This document shows positions 1 to 6,119 of a stretch of DNA of 27,019 nucleotides, in pieces. This stretch comes from a virus. Positions within the stretch are counted from its first letter, which is position 1. The number at the start of each line of letters is the position of its first letter. The notes below the pieces were generated by a model. It saw only the letters and a list, made by a program, of their open reading frames with translations, did no database searches and was not told the DNA's origin. The stretch lies in IMG/VR virus record IMGVR_UViG_3300010885_022963, positions 1 to 27,019 of that record. One strand, 5' to 3'. Position numbers and translations under genes: made by a program.

Positions 1-140
1 AATTGCTTAACGATATCCGATTTGCCAATGCCCGGAGGCCCCCACATGAACACGGGGCGCTTCTTTTTCATGCATTTACGGATTGCAGCCTTTGCCTCAT
101 TTGGGCTAACGGTGCGATTTGCTGACATTTTTTCTGACAT
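1..140 (-). CDS. MoxR-like AAA+ ATPase, N-terminal fragment (cut by window edge)
   Basis: Only the first 46 codons are present; the gene runs off the left edge. The reading starts MSEKMSANRTVSPNEAKAAI and reaches a Walker A motif, GPPGIGKSD, preceded by a beta-strand PVFMW. This layout (short lead-in, helix, strand, GPPGxGKS) is that of MoxR/RavA-type AAA+ ATPases, which usually remodel protein complexes. A second Met five codons in (126-128) could also start translation. A consensus sigma-70 promoter lies at 182-210, about 40 bases upstream, so this is probably an early gene with its own promoter. The plus-strand open frame over this region is a shadow. Which AAA+ subfamily it belongs to cannot be fixed without the rest. 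Confidence 0.75.
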   Translation of the reverse strand, partial: MSEKMSANRTVSPNEAKAAIRKCMKKKRPVFMWGPPGIGKSDIVKQ

Positions 141-181
141 AGTGCTTCTTTCTAGGGTTAGTAAACTGCTTCAGTGTTACT

Positions 182-210
182 ATTATATAGGAAAACTGCT
201 GTTTTGTCAA
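182..210 (-). promoter_or_regulatory. Consensus sigma-70 promoter for the AAA+ gene
   Basis: On the minus strand TTGACA (205-210), a 17-base spacer and TATAAT (182-187) match the bacterial sigma-70 consensus at 12 of 12 positions. The expected start near 175 leaves a 35-base leader before the ATG at 140. It overlaps the 3' end of the preceding gene (207-596). Such strong host-type promoters drive early genes in T4-like phages. Confidence 0.85.
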
Positions 211-596
211 GTGATCTTTAGCTTTTCCTCAAATCGCTGCTGTGCCCTGTATAGCTTTTGAATATTTCCCGAGAAAAGCACTAATTTAACTGCCATTTTT
301 TCACCAAATAGATAAATTTCTTTTTGCGTTATATAGAATGGGCAGTCTATATTGTTGTCTATCCATATTAAAAGAGCATTAGTTATCTGGATTGGTTCAT
401 CAAATTTTACCCTATGAACTTTGATATCAGCATTTTTCATGCACTCAAACCCTTGTTCAGTTAGCCCCAGACCACCCTTTTCCTTGCCTCTAGGATTCCG
501 CCACCAAATTTGGCAGAGCTGTTTAACAGCCTTATCGTCTGAGACTAGACCTAGCTGTTCTGCTACACACTTAGTAATTTCAATTTTTGGGTTCAT
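207..596 (-). CDS. Conserved phage protein of unknown function, 129 aa
   Basis: A 129-residue protein beginning MNPKIEITKC. I chose the ATG at 596 over the in-frame GTG at 611 because it reduces overlap with the upstream gene (ends 580), but GTG cannot be excluded. There is no membrane segment or signal peptide. The N-terminal half is a compact helical unit with tryptophans (QLCQIWWRNPRGKEKGGLGL) that looks like a small nucleic-acid-binding or winged-helix fold; this is an impression, not a match. The C-terminus is basic and helical (YRAQQRFEEKLK). It is the last gene of the rnh operon, and its 3' end overlaps the promoter of the next gene. I do not recognise a function. Confidence 0.7.
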   Translation of the reverse strand: MNPKIEITKCVAEQLGLVSDDKAVKQLCQIWWRNPRGKEKGGLGLTEQGFECMKNADIKVHRVKFDEPIQITNALLIWIDNNIDCPFYITQKEIYLFGEKMAVKLVLFSGNIQKLYRAQQRFEEKLKIT

Positions 597-879
597 TGGT
601 GATCTTTTCACCGGTTGTTAGTTTGAACACTGCAAAGTTGGTAGTATTAAATGACTTGTTTAGTTTTTCCATTAGATTAAACGCATGGCCACTATTGGAA
701 AATGATACTTTTTTATACTTAGGACCAACTTGCTGAGCAACTACACTACTGGTTTTTAAATTGATAGGTTTATCTTGATAAAATACTGCCCATATGGCAT
801 CGGACTCTAAAACTTGGTCTGTTTTATAAGATTTTTTATTTGTTATTTCTAACAGAACATTAGGTTTTGGTCTTGCCAT
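580..879 (-). CDS. Small protein of unknown function with a structured start site, 99 aa
   Basis: A 99-residue protein starting MARPKPNVLLEITNKK. The frame is open to an ATG at 999, but that would overlap the upstream gene by 77 bases. The ATG at 879 has GGAG ten bases upstream and a late-type promoter (908-915), so 879 is the better start. The sequence alternates short beta-like stretches (NVLLEIT, AIWAVFYQ, FAVFKLT) with polar loops, suggesting a small alpha/beta fold, and it is basic overall. Its Shine-Dalgarno sequence lies in the loop of a perfect 11-bp hairpin and its start codon in the stem, which suggests switching between early read-through and late transcripts. Function unknown. Confidence 0.65.
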   Translation of the reverse strand: MARPKPNVLLEITNKKSYKTDQVLESDAIWAVFYQDKPINLKTSSVVAQQVGPKYKKVSFSNSGHAFNLMEKLNKSFNTTNFAVFKLTTGEKITNEPKN

Positions 880-910
880 ATATACGTATCTCCAAAAAGT
901 ACGTATATAT
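878..910 (-). promoter_or_regulatory. Perfect 11-bp hairpin enclosing the ribosome-binding site
   Basis: Arms ATATATACGTA (878-888) and TACGTATATAT (900-910) pair perfectly across an 11-base loop. In the minus-strand RNA the loop carries GGAG and the 3' arm ends in the AUG at 879. RNA reading through from the rnh promoter would form the hairpin. RNA begun at the late promoter beside it would lack nearly all of the 5' arm. Confidence 0.65.
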
Positions 911-915
911 TTATC
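908..915 (-). promoter_or_regulatory. Late-type promoter octamer GATAAATA
   Basis: Minus-strand GATAAATA matches 7 of 8 bases of the T4 late consensus TATAAATA and fits NATAAATA exactly. With the usual 6-7 base distance, transcription would begin near 901-902, inside the 5' arm of the hairpin around the start codon at 879. Confidence 0.6.
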
Positions 916-922
916 CGGCTTG

Positions 923-1138
923 TTAAAACCTTCCACCATCCATATTAATTTTGGTTGGTGCTGCGTTGGTGTTATCTGCAATAGTTTGATACAAGCCACC
1001 TGCTATAACAGTCATAACAACACTTAGGCTGTTCTGCAAATCAGCAGCTTCTTTTATCGTTAGTGTGATACTTTTTTGATTGCTTTTAATGGCAATTCTG
1101 GCCTTATTTAGGAAGTCTTCGATTGGTATAGTGTTCAT
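923..1138 (-). CDS. Small protein of unknown function, 71 aa
   Basis: A 71-residue protein, MNTIPIEDFLNKARIAIKSN at the N-terminus. It is mostly helical with a moderately hydrophobic middle (LQNSLSVVMTVIAGGLYQTI, about residues 31-50), which could be a short membrane helix or an oligomerisation helix. Its ATG overlaps the stop of the upstream gene by 4 bases (1135-1138, ATGA), which indicates translational coupling within the rnh operon. The C-terminus (NAAPTKINMDGGRF) looks disordered. I do not recognise the family. Confidence 0.65.
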   Translation of the reverse strand: MNTIPIEDFLNKARIAIKSNQKSITLTIKEAADLQNSLSVVMTVIAGGLYQTIADNTNAAPTKINMDGGRF

Positions 1139-1650
1139 GGCTTATTAATGGTATTTAACATAGTCTTCATTTCTTGCTCTGTCTTAAATGGACCATGATA
1201 CGGGTAGCGTTCCAACGTAATCAGTTTAGGACAGAAGCTCTTTACCCATCCTTTTCTAAACTGGATGACATAGTAGCCCGCACAATATTGACTTTTACTC
1301 TTTGCACTCTTTGCATAAAGGGGCAGTTTGTCCTTCACATTGTACACCGGACCGAACGGTTTAGAGCTACATGGATAATTATAGATGGCATAACTAGCGG
1401 GCTCTACTTCATACTTTATTTTAGGCCTAGCATCTAGTGAAATAATGCCAATGTCTTTAATGCTTTTAATATCAACACGGTGTCCACTACGTAAAAATGA
1501 ATAACCTTTTTTATTCTTCGCAAGTGATCCGATCTTTTTATCACCGTCTTTAATAATCCATTCTTTATTAGGAATCAATACTTTAGATATTGTGTTCATA
1601 GTTGCTGTCTTTCCTTCAATAGGACGAGTTTGTTCATATATTGCGTTCAT
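1135..1650 (-). CDS. Conserved phage protein of unknown function, 171 aa
   Basis: A 171-residue, very basic protein. The start at 1650 overlaps the rnh stop as ATGA (1647-1650), so it is coupled to that gene. A second Met at residue 18 (MNTISKVLIPNKEW) is an alternative start and better matches where conserved-looking sequence begins. Aromatic and cysteine-rich stretches (NYPCSSKPFGPVYN; SQYCAGYYVIQFRKGW; FCPKLITLERYPYHGPF) suggest a folded beta-rich domain; the cysteines are not spaced like a classical zinc finger. There is no signal peptide. It may be a nucleic-acid-binding partner of the replication nuclease, but this rests on position only. Confidence 0.65.
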   Translation of the reverse strand: MNAIYEQTRPIEGKTATMNTISKVLIPNKEWIIKDGDKKIGSLAKNKKGYSFLRSGHRVDIKSIKDIGIISLDARPKIKYEVEPASYAIYNYPCSSKPFGPVYNVKDKLPLYAKSAKSKSQYCAGYYVIQFRKGWVKSFCPKLITLERYPYHGPFKTEQEMKTMLNTINKP

Positions 1651-2639
1651 GCTACATACCTTGCGTTGAGCGGCTCGGCATAACTGGTTACCTGTTCGCT
1701 AATTTTTACTAAATCAAATTCTGCACAGAATTTTAGCAATCTAACGCCTACTTGCGGGATGCTTTTCTCTGCTGTTGTGGCAGCAATGATCGTTTCTTTG
1801 ATCACTACTTTAATCTCTTCTGGTTGTGCAGTTAAATCACATAGAACTTTATTTCTATTGTAGTCATCTAACACACGATGCTCAATACCGTCGTGGTCAA
1901 CCCACTTTTGCAACATCATATTGTTCCAATTGTAGCCTTTACTTTCTCTATCAGCAAACGCCTCACGCAATCCCACCTTGTTCTTTGTGCCTTTTTCGCG
2001 CACACCCGGATAAGCAGAGAAGATGTTATCACTTGTATCGCCGCGCATACACTTTTCAAACAGTAGCCATTCTGGATCAGGAGCAGCCTTTAACAGATTG
2101 GTCTTCTTATCCTTGATACGTTTGCCTTTTTCGTCAAAGTATCCTTCGTGTGTGGTTGTAGTCTGCATTACACCGTTGTATTGTTTTACATTGGGTGCAA
2201 TCAATTGCGCGAAGTCACCGTCTGTGCTGATAATAACGTGGTTGTCTTCTGGATGGGCGTGAATAAATCCGCCGATTGTATCATCTGCTTCTAATTGTGG
2301 ATTTTGCAATACAGTGCAGTTAGTCTTATTGATGACAAAATCCTTAAACTGCTCAAACGTTTCCCAGAATACTTTTTCCTCTTCTTGCTCGGATGCAGTA
2401 TGCTTTGCTCTTGCTTCTGTGCGTTGGCGTTTGTACGGAGCATAGTGATCCTTACGCCACGATCTCCCCTCGAGGTGAAAAATTACGTGGTCGCCCTTGA
2501 AGTCGCGCCACGCTTTGCGAACACTACCTAATACGGTAGCAAGGCTCATGCCTACTTTATCTTCTAAACTGCCACGAATGACATGTCTGGCTCTAAAAAA
2601 TAAGTTAGCCAAATCAACATGTATATAAATTTTATTCAT
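1647..2639 (-). CDS. rnh: 5'-3' exonuclease / T4 RNase H-like flap nuclease, 330 aa
   Basis: This enzyme should remove RNA primers and 5' flaps from lagging-strand fragments. Its 330 residues are close to T4 RNase H (305). The metal-binding acidic residues of the FEN/5'-nuclease family are visible: D9 in IHVDLANLFF, E117/D119/D120 in LEADDTIGG, D140/D142 in STDGDFAQL, and D201/D204 in MRGDTSDNI. The arch-like basic segment RSWRKDHYAPYKRQR (about 59-73) and the helix-hairpin-helix-like AYPGVREKG are in their expected places. It is the first gene of a minus-strand operon of small genes ending near 207. A sigma-70 promoter at 2645-2674 ends only five bases before the ATG and no Shine-Dalgarno is present, so translation may be leaderless. 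Confidence 0.9.
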   Translation of the reverse strand: MNKIYIHVDLANLFFRARHVIRGSLEDKVGMSLATVLGSVRKAWRDFKGDHVIFHLEGRSWRKDHYAPYKRQRTEARAKHTASEQEEEKVFWETFEQFKDFVINKTNCTVLQNPQLEADDTIGGFIHAHPEDNHVIISTDGDFAQLIAPNVKQYNGVMQTTTTHEGYFDEKGKRIKDKKTNLLKAAPDPEWLLFEKCMRGDTSDNIFSAYPGVREKGTKNKVGLREAFADRESKGYNWNNMMLQKWVDHDGIEHRVLDDYNRNKVLCDLTAQPEEIKVVIKETIIAATTAEKSIPQVGVRLLKFCAEFDLVKISEQVTSYAEPLNARYVA

Positions 2640-2644
2640 TCTTT

Positions 2645-2674
2645 ATTATACTTGACATTTATCATGGAAGTCAA
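2645..2674 (-). promoter_or_regulatory. Sigma-70 promoter abutting the rnh start codon
   Basis: Minus-strand TTGACT (2669-2674), an 18-base spacer and a perfect TATAAT (2645-2650). Only AAAGA separates the -10 element from the ATG at 2639, so the RNA would start at or within a base or two of the start codon. Confidence 0.8.
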
Positions 2675-2681
2675 ATAAATT

Positions 2682-2689
2682 ACTAAATA
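2682..2689 (+). promoter_or_regulatory. Late-type promoter ACTAAATA for the GIY-YIG gene
   Basis: Plus-strand ACTAAATA lies 62 bases upstream of the GIY-YIG start. The same CTAAATA core precedes two other homing endonucleases and the sliding clamp in this window, which supports it as this phage's late or middle-late element. A perfect TTGACA lies at 2652-2657 on the same strand but lacks a good -10 at the right distance. Confidence 0.5.
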
Positions 2690-2751
2690 AAAGTGCCAGT
2701 CGCGATGCGTCAACATCCACTGACTCTAACGGTTTATAAGGAACTATCAGC

Positions 2752-3345
2752 ATGACTATTTACAAATTATATGTTAAGACGCATATTAAAACTGGTCTAA
2801 AATATCTCGGGCAGACATCTGCCAAAGATCCTCACAAATATGCAGGTTCAGGAATTTATTGGAAATTGCATCTACAAAAACATGGGTACAATTATACAAC
2901 TGAGATTCTACACGAATTCCAATCAAAAGAAGAATTAAAACCATACGGCATATATTACAGTACTCTATGGAATATTGTAGAAAGTGATGAATGGGCAAAC
3001 CTAAAAGAAGAACAAGGCGATGGGGGCAGACAATCTGAAGAAGTAAGGCAGCGGATAAGTGATGCGGGAAAAGGCCGAATTCCTTGGAACAAAGGAAAGA
3101 AAATTTGGAACGACGAAGAACGAGCACTAATTGGAGAACGAAACAGAGGCCCGCAATCGTCTGAAACTATTACAAAACGTGTTGCAAAAAATACAGGAAA
3201 AGTTAGAACAGATGAGCAACGCAAACGATCTTCAGATGCACAAAAGGGCAGAAAATTAACCGACGAGCACAAGGCAAAATTAAAACAAGCGGCCCAGAAT
3301 CGAACTGCTCCGCCTTGGAATAAAGGTATTAAGAAAGTAGGTTAA
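2752..3345 (+). CDS. GIY-YIG homing endonuclease with NUMOD3 repeats (Seg-like), 197 aa
   Basis: A free-standing homing endonuclease expected to cut DNA lacking the gene so that repair copies it in. The N-terminal GIY-YIG-like nuclease core shows the two paired strands KLYVK and LKYLGQT and the conserved SGIYWKLHLQKHG segment (residues 1-60). Residues 90-197 hold three to four NUMOD3 DNA-binding repeats (SEEVRQRISDAGKGR; TDEQRKRSSDAQKGRK; LTDEHKAKLKQAAQN), the arrangement of T4 Seg proteins. AAGGAA at 2738-2743 serves as ribosome-binding site. It is one of only three plus-strand genes and sits between the rnh operon and the end of the glycosyltransferase-QueE operon. Its stop overlaps the facing stop in the four bases TTAA (3342-3345). 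Confidence 0.85.
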   Translation: MTIYKLYVKTHIKTGLKYLGQTSAKDPHKYAGSGIYWKLHLQKHGYNYTTEILHEFQSKEELKPYGIYYSTLWNIVESDEWANLKEEQGDGGRQSEEVRQRISDAGKGRIPWNKGKKIWNDEERALIGERNRGPQSSETITKRVAKNTGKVRTDEQRKRSSDAQKGRKLTDEHKAKLKQAAQNRTAPPWNKGIKKVG

Positions 3346-3788
3346 TAAACTTCCGATTTCCCGTCGCCGAGATTGTTAACGTTAATATAACCTGCGCCCC
3401 GTTGTTGCATGTTAGGAATATCTGCTTCAGTACCGATTCCACGGCAAAGTTCAGCAAACCATAGTCCCACAACAGCTTCGTCTGTCTCACCTAAATATCC
3501 TGCGGTCCTTAATTGTAACACAAAGTATTCGTTCCAGTCTAGTTCAAAGAATCCGTTGCGGATGTTATCTTTATTTACGTGCGTATCTAGCACTGTTATC
3601 CACGGCTCTTTCTTATCCGTGGCTATTTCTTTTGGCGTTTTCTTCGCAGCTTCTGCTAACCGAAGTTTCACAGTCTCTGCTTCTTTCACTTCTAGTGCCG
3701 CTATTTCTGATCGCAGCCTTGCGGTCTCAACTGCTAATGCTGCTTCAGCCTTATCGAGCCCTAACAGTTTCTTAAAAAATTTATTCAT
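3342..3788 (-). CDS. Conserved T4-like phage protein with N-terminal coiled coil, 148 aa
   Basis: A 148-residue protein. Residues 10-55 are rich in Ala, Glu, Lys and Leu in heptad-like order (AEAALAVETARLRSEIAALE), predicting a coiled coil. The C-terminal two thirds carry a compact domain with WITVLDTHVNKDNIRNGFFE and LDWNEYFVLQLRTAGYLGE; I recall similar uncharacterised proteins in marine T4-like phages. No membrane segment or catalytic motif is visible. Its start overlaps the stop of the zinc-binding gene upstream by 8 bases, making it the last member of the operon glycosyltransferase-queE-zinc protein. Whether it takes part in base modification is unknown. Confidence 0.75.
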   Translation of the reverse strand: MNKFFKKLLGLDKAEAALAVETARLRSEIAALEVKEAETVKLRLAEAAKKTPKEIATDKKEPWITVLDTHVNKDNIRNGFFELDWNEYFVLQLRTAGYLGETDEAVVGLWFAELCRGIGTEADIPNMQQRGAGYINVNNLGDGKSEVY

Positions 3789-4116
3789 TATTGCATCCTT
3801 CGTCTATTGGCAACTTACCTGCTAAGAATAACTTGAATCGTACCTCTGGGTTAAGTGTATTTGGGTCTTTTTCTAATTGTACTTCTAACCACTTTTGGTA
3901 TGCCCTCCCACCGTCTCCTTTGGCTTTTACTCGTTGGCCGCATTCGTTACAGACATGAAATGCTGATACAAATTCTTTTCCGTTATCTGTGATGAATACT
4001 TCAAAATCTTCGATAGTAAATTTATTAACGCATTGATTAAACGTGCATCGTATTTGCATGGTTTTTGGATCAATAAACGAAACATCGATCTTTTTCTTTG
4101 ACATTTTTTTAATCAT
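3781..4116 (-). CDS. Small zinc-binding protein of unknown function, 111 aa
   Basis: A 111-residue protein with two cysteine pairs, C24/C29 (CTFNQC) and C56/C59 (CNEC), separated by about 27 residues. This spacing fits a single zinc ribbon in the N-terminal half. The rest is polar and helical. The ATG at 4116 is preceded by AAGGAA at good spacing; a Met four codons later is the alternative. It follows queE by 12 bases in the same operon. It could be a nucleic-acid-binding accessory or a regulator, but I do not recognise the family. Confidence 0.7.
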   Translation of the reverse strand: MIKKMSKKKIDVSFIDPKTMQIRCTFNQCVNKFTIEDFEVFITDNGKEFVSAFHVCNECGQRVKAKGDGGRAYQKWLEVQLEKDPNTLNPEVRFKLFLAGKLPIDEGCNNE

Positions 4117-4128
4117 ATTTTTCCTTTT

Positions 4129-4974
4129 TTATGTGCTCCAAGCGTTCTTAAATAAGGGAACTTGGAGTCTGTCACTGTATCTCAATCCATGCTTTATTGC
4201 AAATTCAGCGACCCGACGATTATTTAGTGTGTATACACTCTCTACTCCACCTACAGGCATCAAATATACAGGGCCGGTAAAACCCGCCGCACGATAGATG
4301 TCTGTTGCTGCTAATGCTTCTTCAGCATCTTCTTCTGTAGCAATAACAAACTTGAGATATGTATAACCGACATCTTCATATTCACAAACGACATCTGGTT
4401 GAATAGCTATGTCGGGATGCTCCCCGCTGCAACTTAATTTGGCACTTACACTAAAAGTAACTTCTCTACGCAGGTCTCGGTCTTTCCAGTCAGTAAGAAG
4501 ATATTTTTTAAACGTTGGGTCTAGGTATTGGGTGCCGTTTGTTTCAAAAGTAATCTCTTGTAATCCTGCCATCTTAGGATGACTTAGCAGATCAGGATAA
4601 GCCCGTTGCCACCCTAGTAACGGTTCACCACCTGTGATAACCAAGTGCTCATCTTTCCAACCGCGGTATGGCAGTATATCCATAATGCCATCAACAATAT
4701 CCCCGGTATCAAGCACAGGAGACAAATGTTTAAAACGAGGATCCCAAGATGCATAAGAATCGCATCCCGTGCTGACGAGTGGTAGGGATTTATAATTCGT
4801 AAAAGTCTCTGCATTAATTTTGTCTCGCTCAACACTCATTTCTCCCTTTGGCATTCCGAAGCCCCCGCATGTAAAATTACAACCAAACGTTCGCAAGAAG
4901 ATCGACGGTACTCCCATATATCTTCCCTCTCCCTGAATTGAATAAAATAGTTCGCTCACTTTGATTTTGCTCAT
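4129..4974 (-). CDS. queE: QueE-like radical SAM enzyme, 7-carboxy-7-deazaguanine synthase, 281 aa
   Basis: QueE converts 6-carboxytetrahydropterin to 7-carboxy-7-deazaguanine, the ring-forming step of the preQ0/queuosine pathway. The N-terminus is typical: SELFYSIQGEGRYMGVPSIF (residues 7-26) then LRTFGCNFTC. The SAM-binding GGEP motif is at residues 115-118 (VITGGEPLL). The cluster motif is unusual: C32 and C36 are in place, but the residue where the third cysteine of CxxxCxxC should be (39) is Phe, and the next cysteine is C71 in TGCDSYASWD, after a 30-residue insertion. The ATG overlaps the glycosyltransferase stop (ATGA, 4971-4974), so the two are co-translated from the promoter at 6060-6088. 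Confidence 0.88.
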   Translation of the reverse strand: MSKIKVSELFYSIQGEGRYMGVPSIFLRTFGCNFTCGGFGMPKGEMSVERDKINAETFTNYKSLPLVSTGCDSYASWDPRFKHLSPVLDTGDIVDGIMDILPYRGWKDEHLVITGGEPLLGWQRAYPDLLSHPKMAGLQEITFETNGTQYLDPTFKKYLLTDWKDRDLRREVTFSVSAKLSCSGEHPDIAIQPDVVCEYEDVGYTYLKFVIATEEDAEEALAATDIYRAAGFTGPVYLMPVGGVESVYTLNNRRVAEFAIKHGLRYSDRLQVPLFKNAWST

Positions 4975-6041
4975 TTAATATTTTCCAATAATGCAGTAGC
5001 ACTAAAAAAGTTATCAGTTAGATCTTGTGTTTGCTTACGCAATGTAGGTAACCGCTTCTCATAGTACGTCATTGTTACAATAATGTGATGGCACAGTTCT
5101 TGTCTGTGTATCAAATAACTATCCCAATCGCGAGTCCATTCGGTCGGATACGTAAATCCGTCGTAATACATTTCACTGTATGACAACCGATCCGGCACCA
5201 TGGGAATAGCATCTACAATGGCACCTTCATAACAGCCGATGCCCAGCGTCTCTTGTAGACTACAACTGAATACAATCTTAGCTTCGCCTAACAGATTATG
5301 ATATTCGTTCTTTGTTAGTTCTTGATCCTGACACACAACAAATTCATATTGCGGCAATTGTGCTTTCAAATCGCGAAAGATCTCAACCTGCTTCTCAGGT
5401 GCAATACGATGTGGGAACAAGATGAGATCACGCTTCTTCATACCCTTGTATAGATTGAGCGTATTGCTCATATAATCCATTGGCCAGCCAGTGCGAACTA
5501 TCTTTCCACTATTGATCCAATCTTTATAAAATCCACGTGATGTTGAAAGTAAGTTCAAGCAGAACATATCAATGTGAAAGTCTGTGGCAAAGTAGTTATG
5601 ATCAATAGCGTGGAAGAAACTCTTCTCAGCGTGTCTAACCCACGGCTTATTACCAACAAGACGTCCTAGCCCATCCTGGGGATCGTAACTTCCGCTATGC
5701 CAACAACCTCCAATTTTAATCTTTACACCTAGCAAATCTGCCATATATTTTAGATTGATTACTCCTGGATGCCAAGCATCTGTAAAGAGAAAGTAATCAC
5801 CATCTTTGATTTTACCATCAGAAAATAATCTACTAAATTTTTCTACTTGAACAGATTTATAAATGTTGGTAGCAGAGAAATTTAAGAACATTCCTGGCGT
5901 GGTGTTATTTGGCAAATCATCCGGGCCACTAATTACTACCACTTCGTGCCCGTGTCTTTTAATCAGTGCTGGAAGATGAGTCTTCCATTCGCAAGTGTAT
6001 CTGGTGGGGATACTTTCGAGGTCCACAATATAAACTGTCAT
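4971..6041 (-). CDS. GT-B glycosyltransferase (GT4-like), possibly acting on a modified base, 356 aa
   Basis: A 356-residue GT-B enzyme expected to transfer a sugar from a nucleotide-sugar donor. The C-terminal donor-binding half shows the GT4-type pattern: a strand then FPHRIAPEKQ (209-218, the R and K normally contact the donor phosphates), and LQETLGIGCYEG (262-273, the E-x7-E type motif). It continues AIPMVPDRLSYSE (278-290), which recalls the PxRLSYPE segment of tRNA-queuosine mannosyltransferases as I remember them. The N-terminal half (DAWHPG, GGCWHSGSYD) is less familiar. The start has AGGAG eight bases upstream and a strong early promoter. Coupling to queE by an ATGA overlap suggests it decorates a 7-deazaguanine base in DNA or tRNA. 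A virion or cell-surface target is the alternative. Confidence 0.8.
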   Translation of the reverse strand: MTVYIVDLESIPTRYTCEWKTHLPALIKRHGHEVVVISGPDDLPNNTTPGMFLNFSATNIYKSVQVEKFSRLFSDGKIKDGDYFLFTDAWHPGVINLKYMADLLGVKIKIGGCWHSGSYDPQDGLGRLVGNKPWVRHAEKSFFHAIDHNYFATDFHIDMFCLNLLSTSRGFYKDWINSGKIVRTGWPMDYMSNTLNLYKGMKKRDLILFPHRIAPEKQVEIFRDLKAQLPQYEFVVCQDQELTKNEYHNLLGEAKIVFSCSLQETLGIGCYEGAIVDAIPMVPDRLSYSEMYYDGFTYPTEWTRDWDSYLIHRQELCHHIIVTMTYYEKRLPTLRKQTQDLTDNFFSATALLENIK

Positions 6042-6059
6042 CTATTTCTCCTATACCAT

Positions 6060-6088
6060 ATTATATAATCTTGTTACCATAAAGTCAA
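6060..6088 (-). promoter_or_regulatory. Sigma-70 promoter of the glycosyltransferase-queE operon
   Basis: Minus-strand TTGACT (6083-6088), 17-base spacer and TATAAT (6060-6065) match 11 of 12 consensus positions. The predicted start near 6053 gives a short leader that includes AGGAG before the ATG at 6041. It should drive the four genes down to 3342 early in infection. Confidence 0.85.
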
Positions 6089-6106
6089 CTATTTTTCTAT
6101 TGAATG

Positions 6107-6114
6107 GGTAAATA
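6107..6114 (+). promoter_or_regulatory. Possible late-type promoter GGTAAATA before the plus-strand HNH gene
   Basis: GGTAAATA ends five bases before the ATG at 6120, so an RNA starting 6-7 bases further on would be leaderless. Its TAAATA core also forms the right arm of a 7-bp inverted repeat (6088-6094 with 6110-6116). The match is weaker than elsewhere and there is no ribosome-binding site to help place the start. Confidence 0.35.
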
Positions 6115-6119
6115 GTCAT

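Noticed and set aside
22-261. Plus-strand open frame of 79 codons at the left end
   Set aside because: It is antisense to the AAA+ ATPase and its promoter and has a composition unlike a real protein.
880-999. N-terminal extension of the 99-aa protein to the ATG at 999
   Set aside because: It would overlap the upstream gene by 77 bases and ignore the GGAG and late promoter at the shorter start.
1100-1110. CCTAAATA-like octamer inside the 71-aa gene
   Set aside because: Within coding sequence, far from any start codon it could serve.
4216-4223. CTAAATA-like sequence on the minus strand inside queE
   Set aside because: It is within coding sequence, about 100 bases from the next start, and without the structure seen at other late promoters. 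AT-rich DNA gives such matches by chance.
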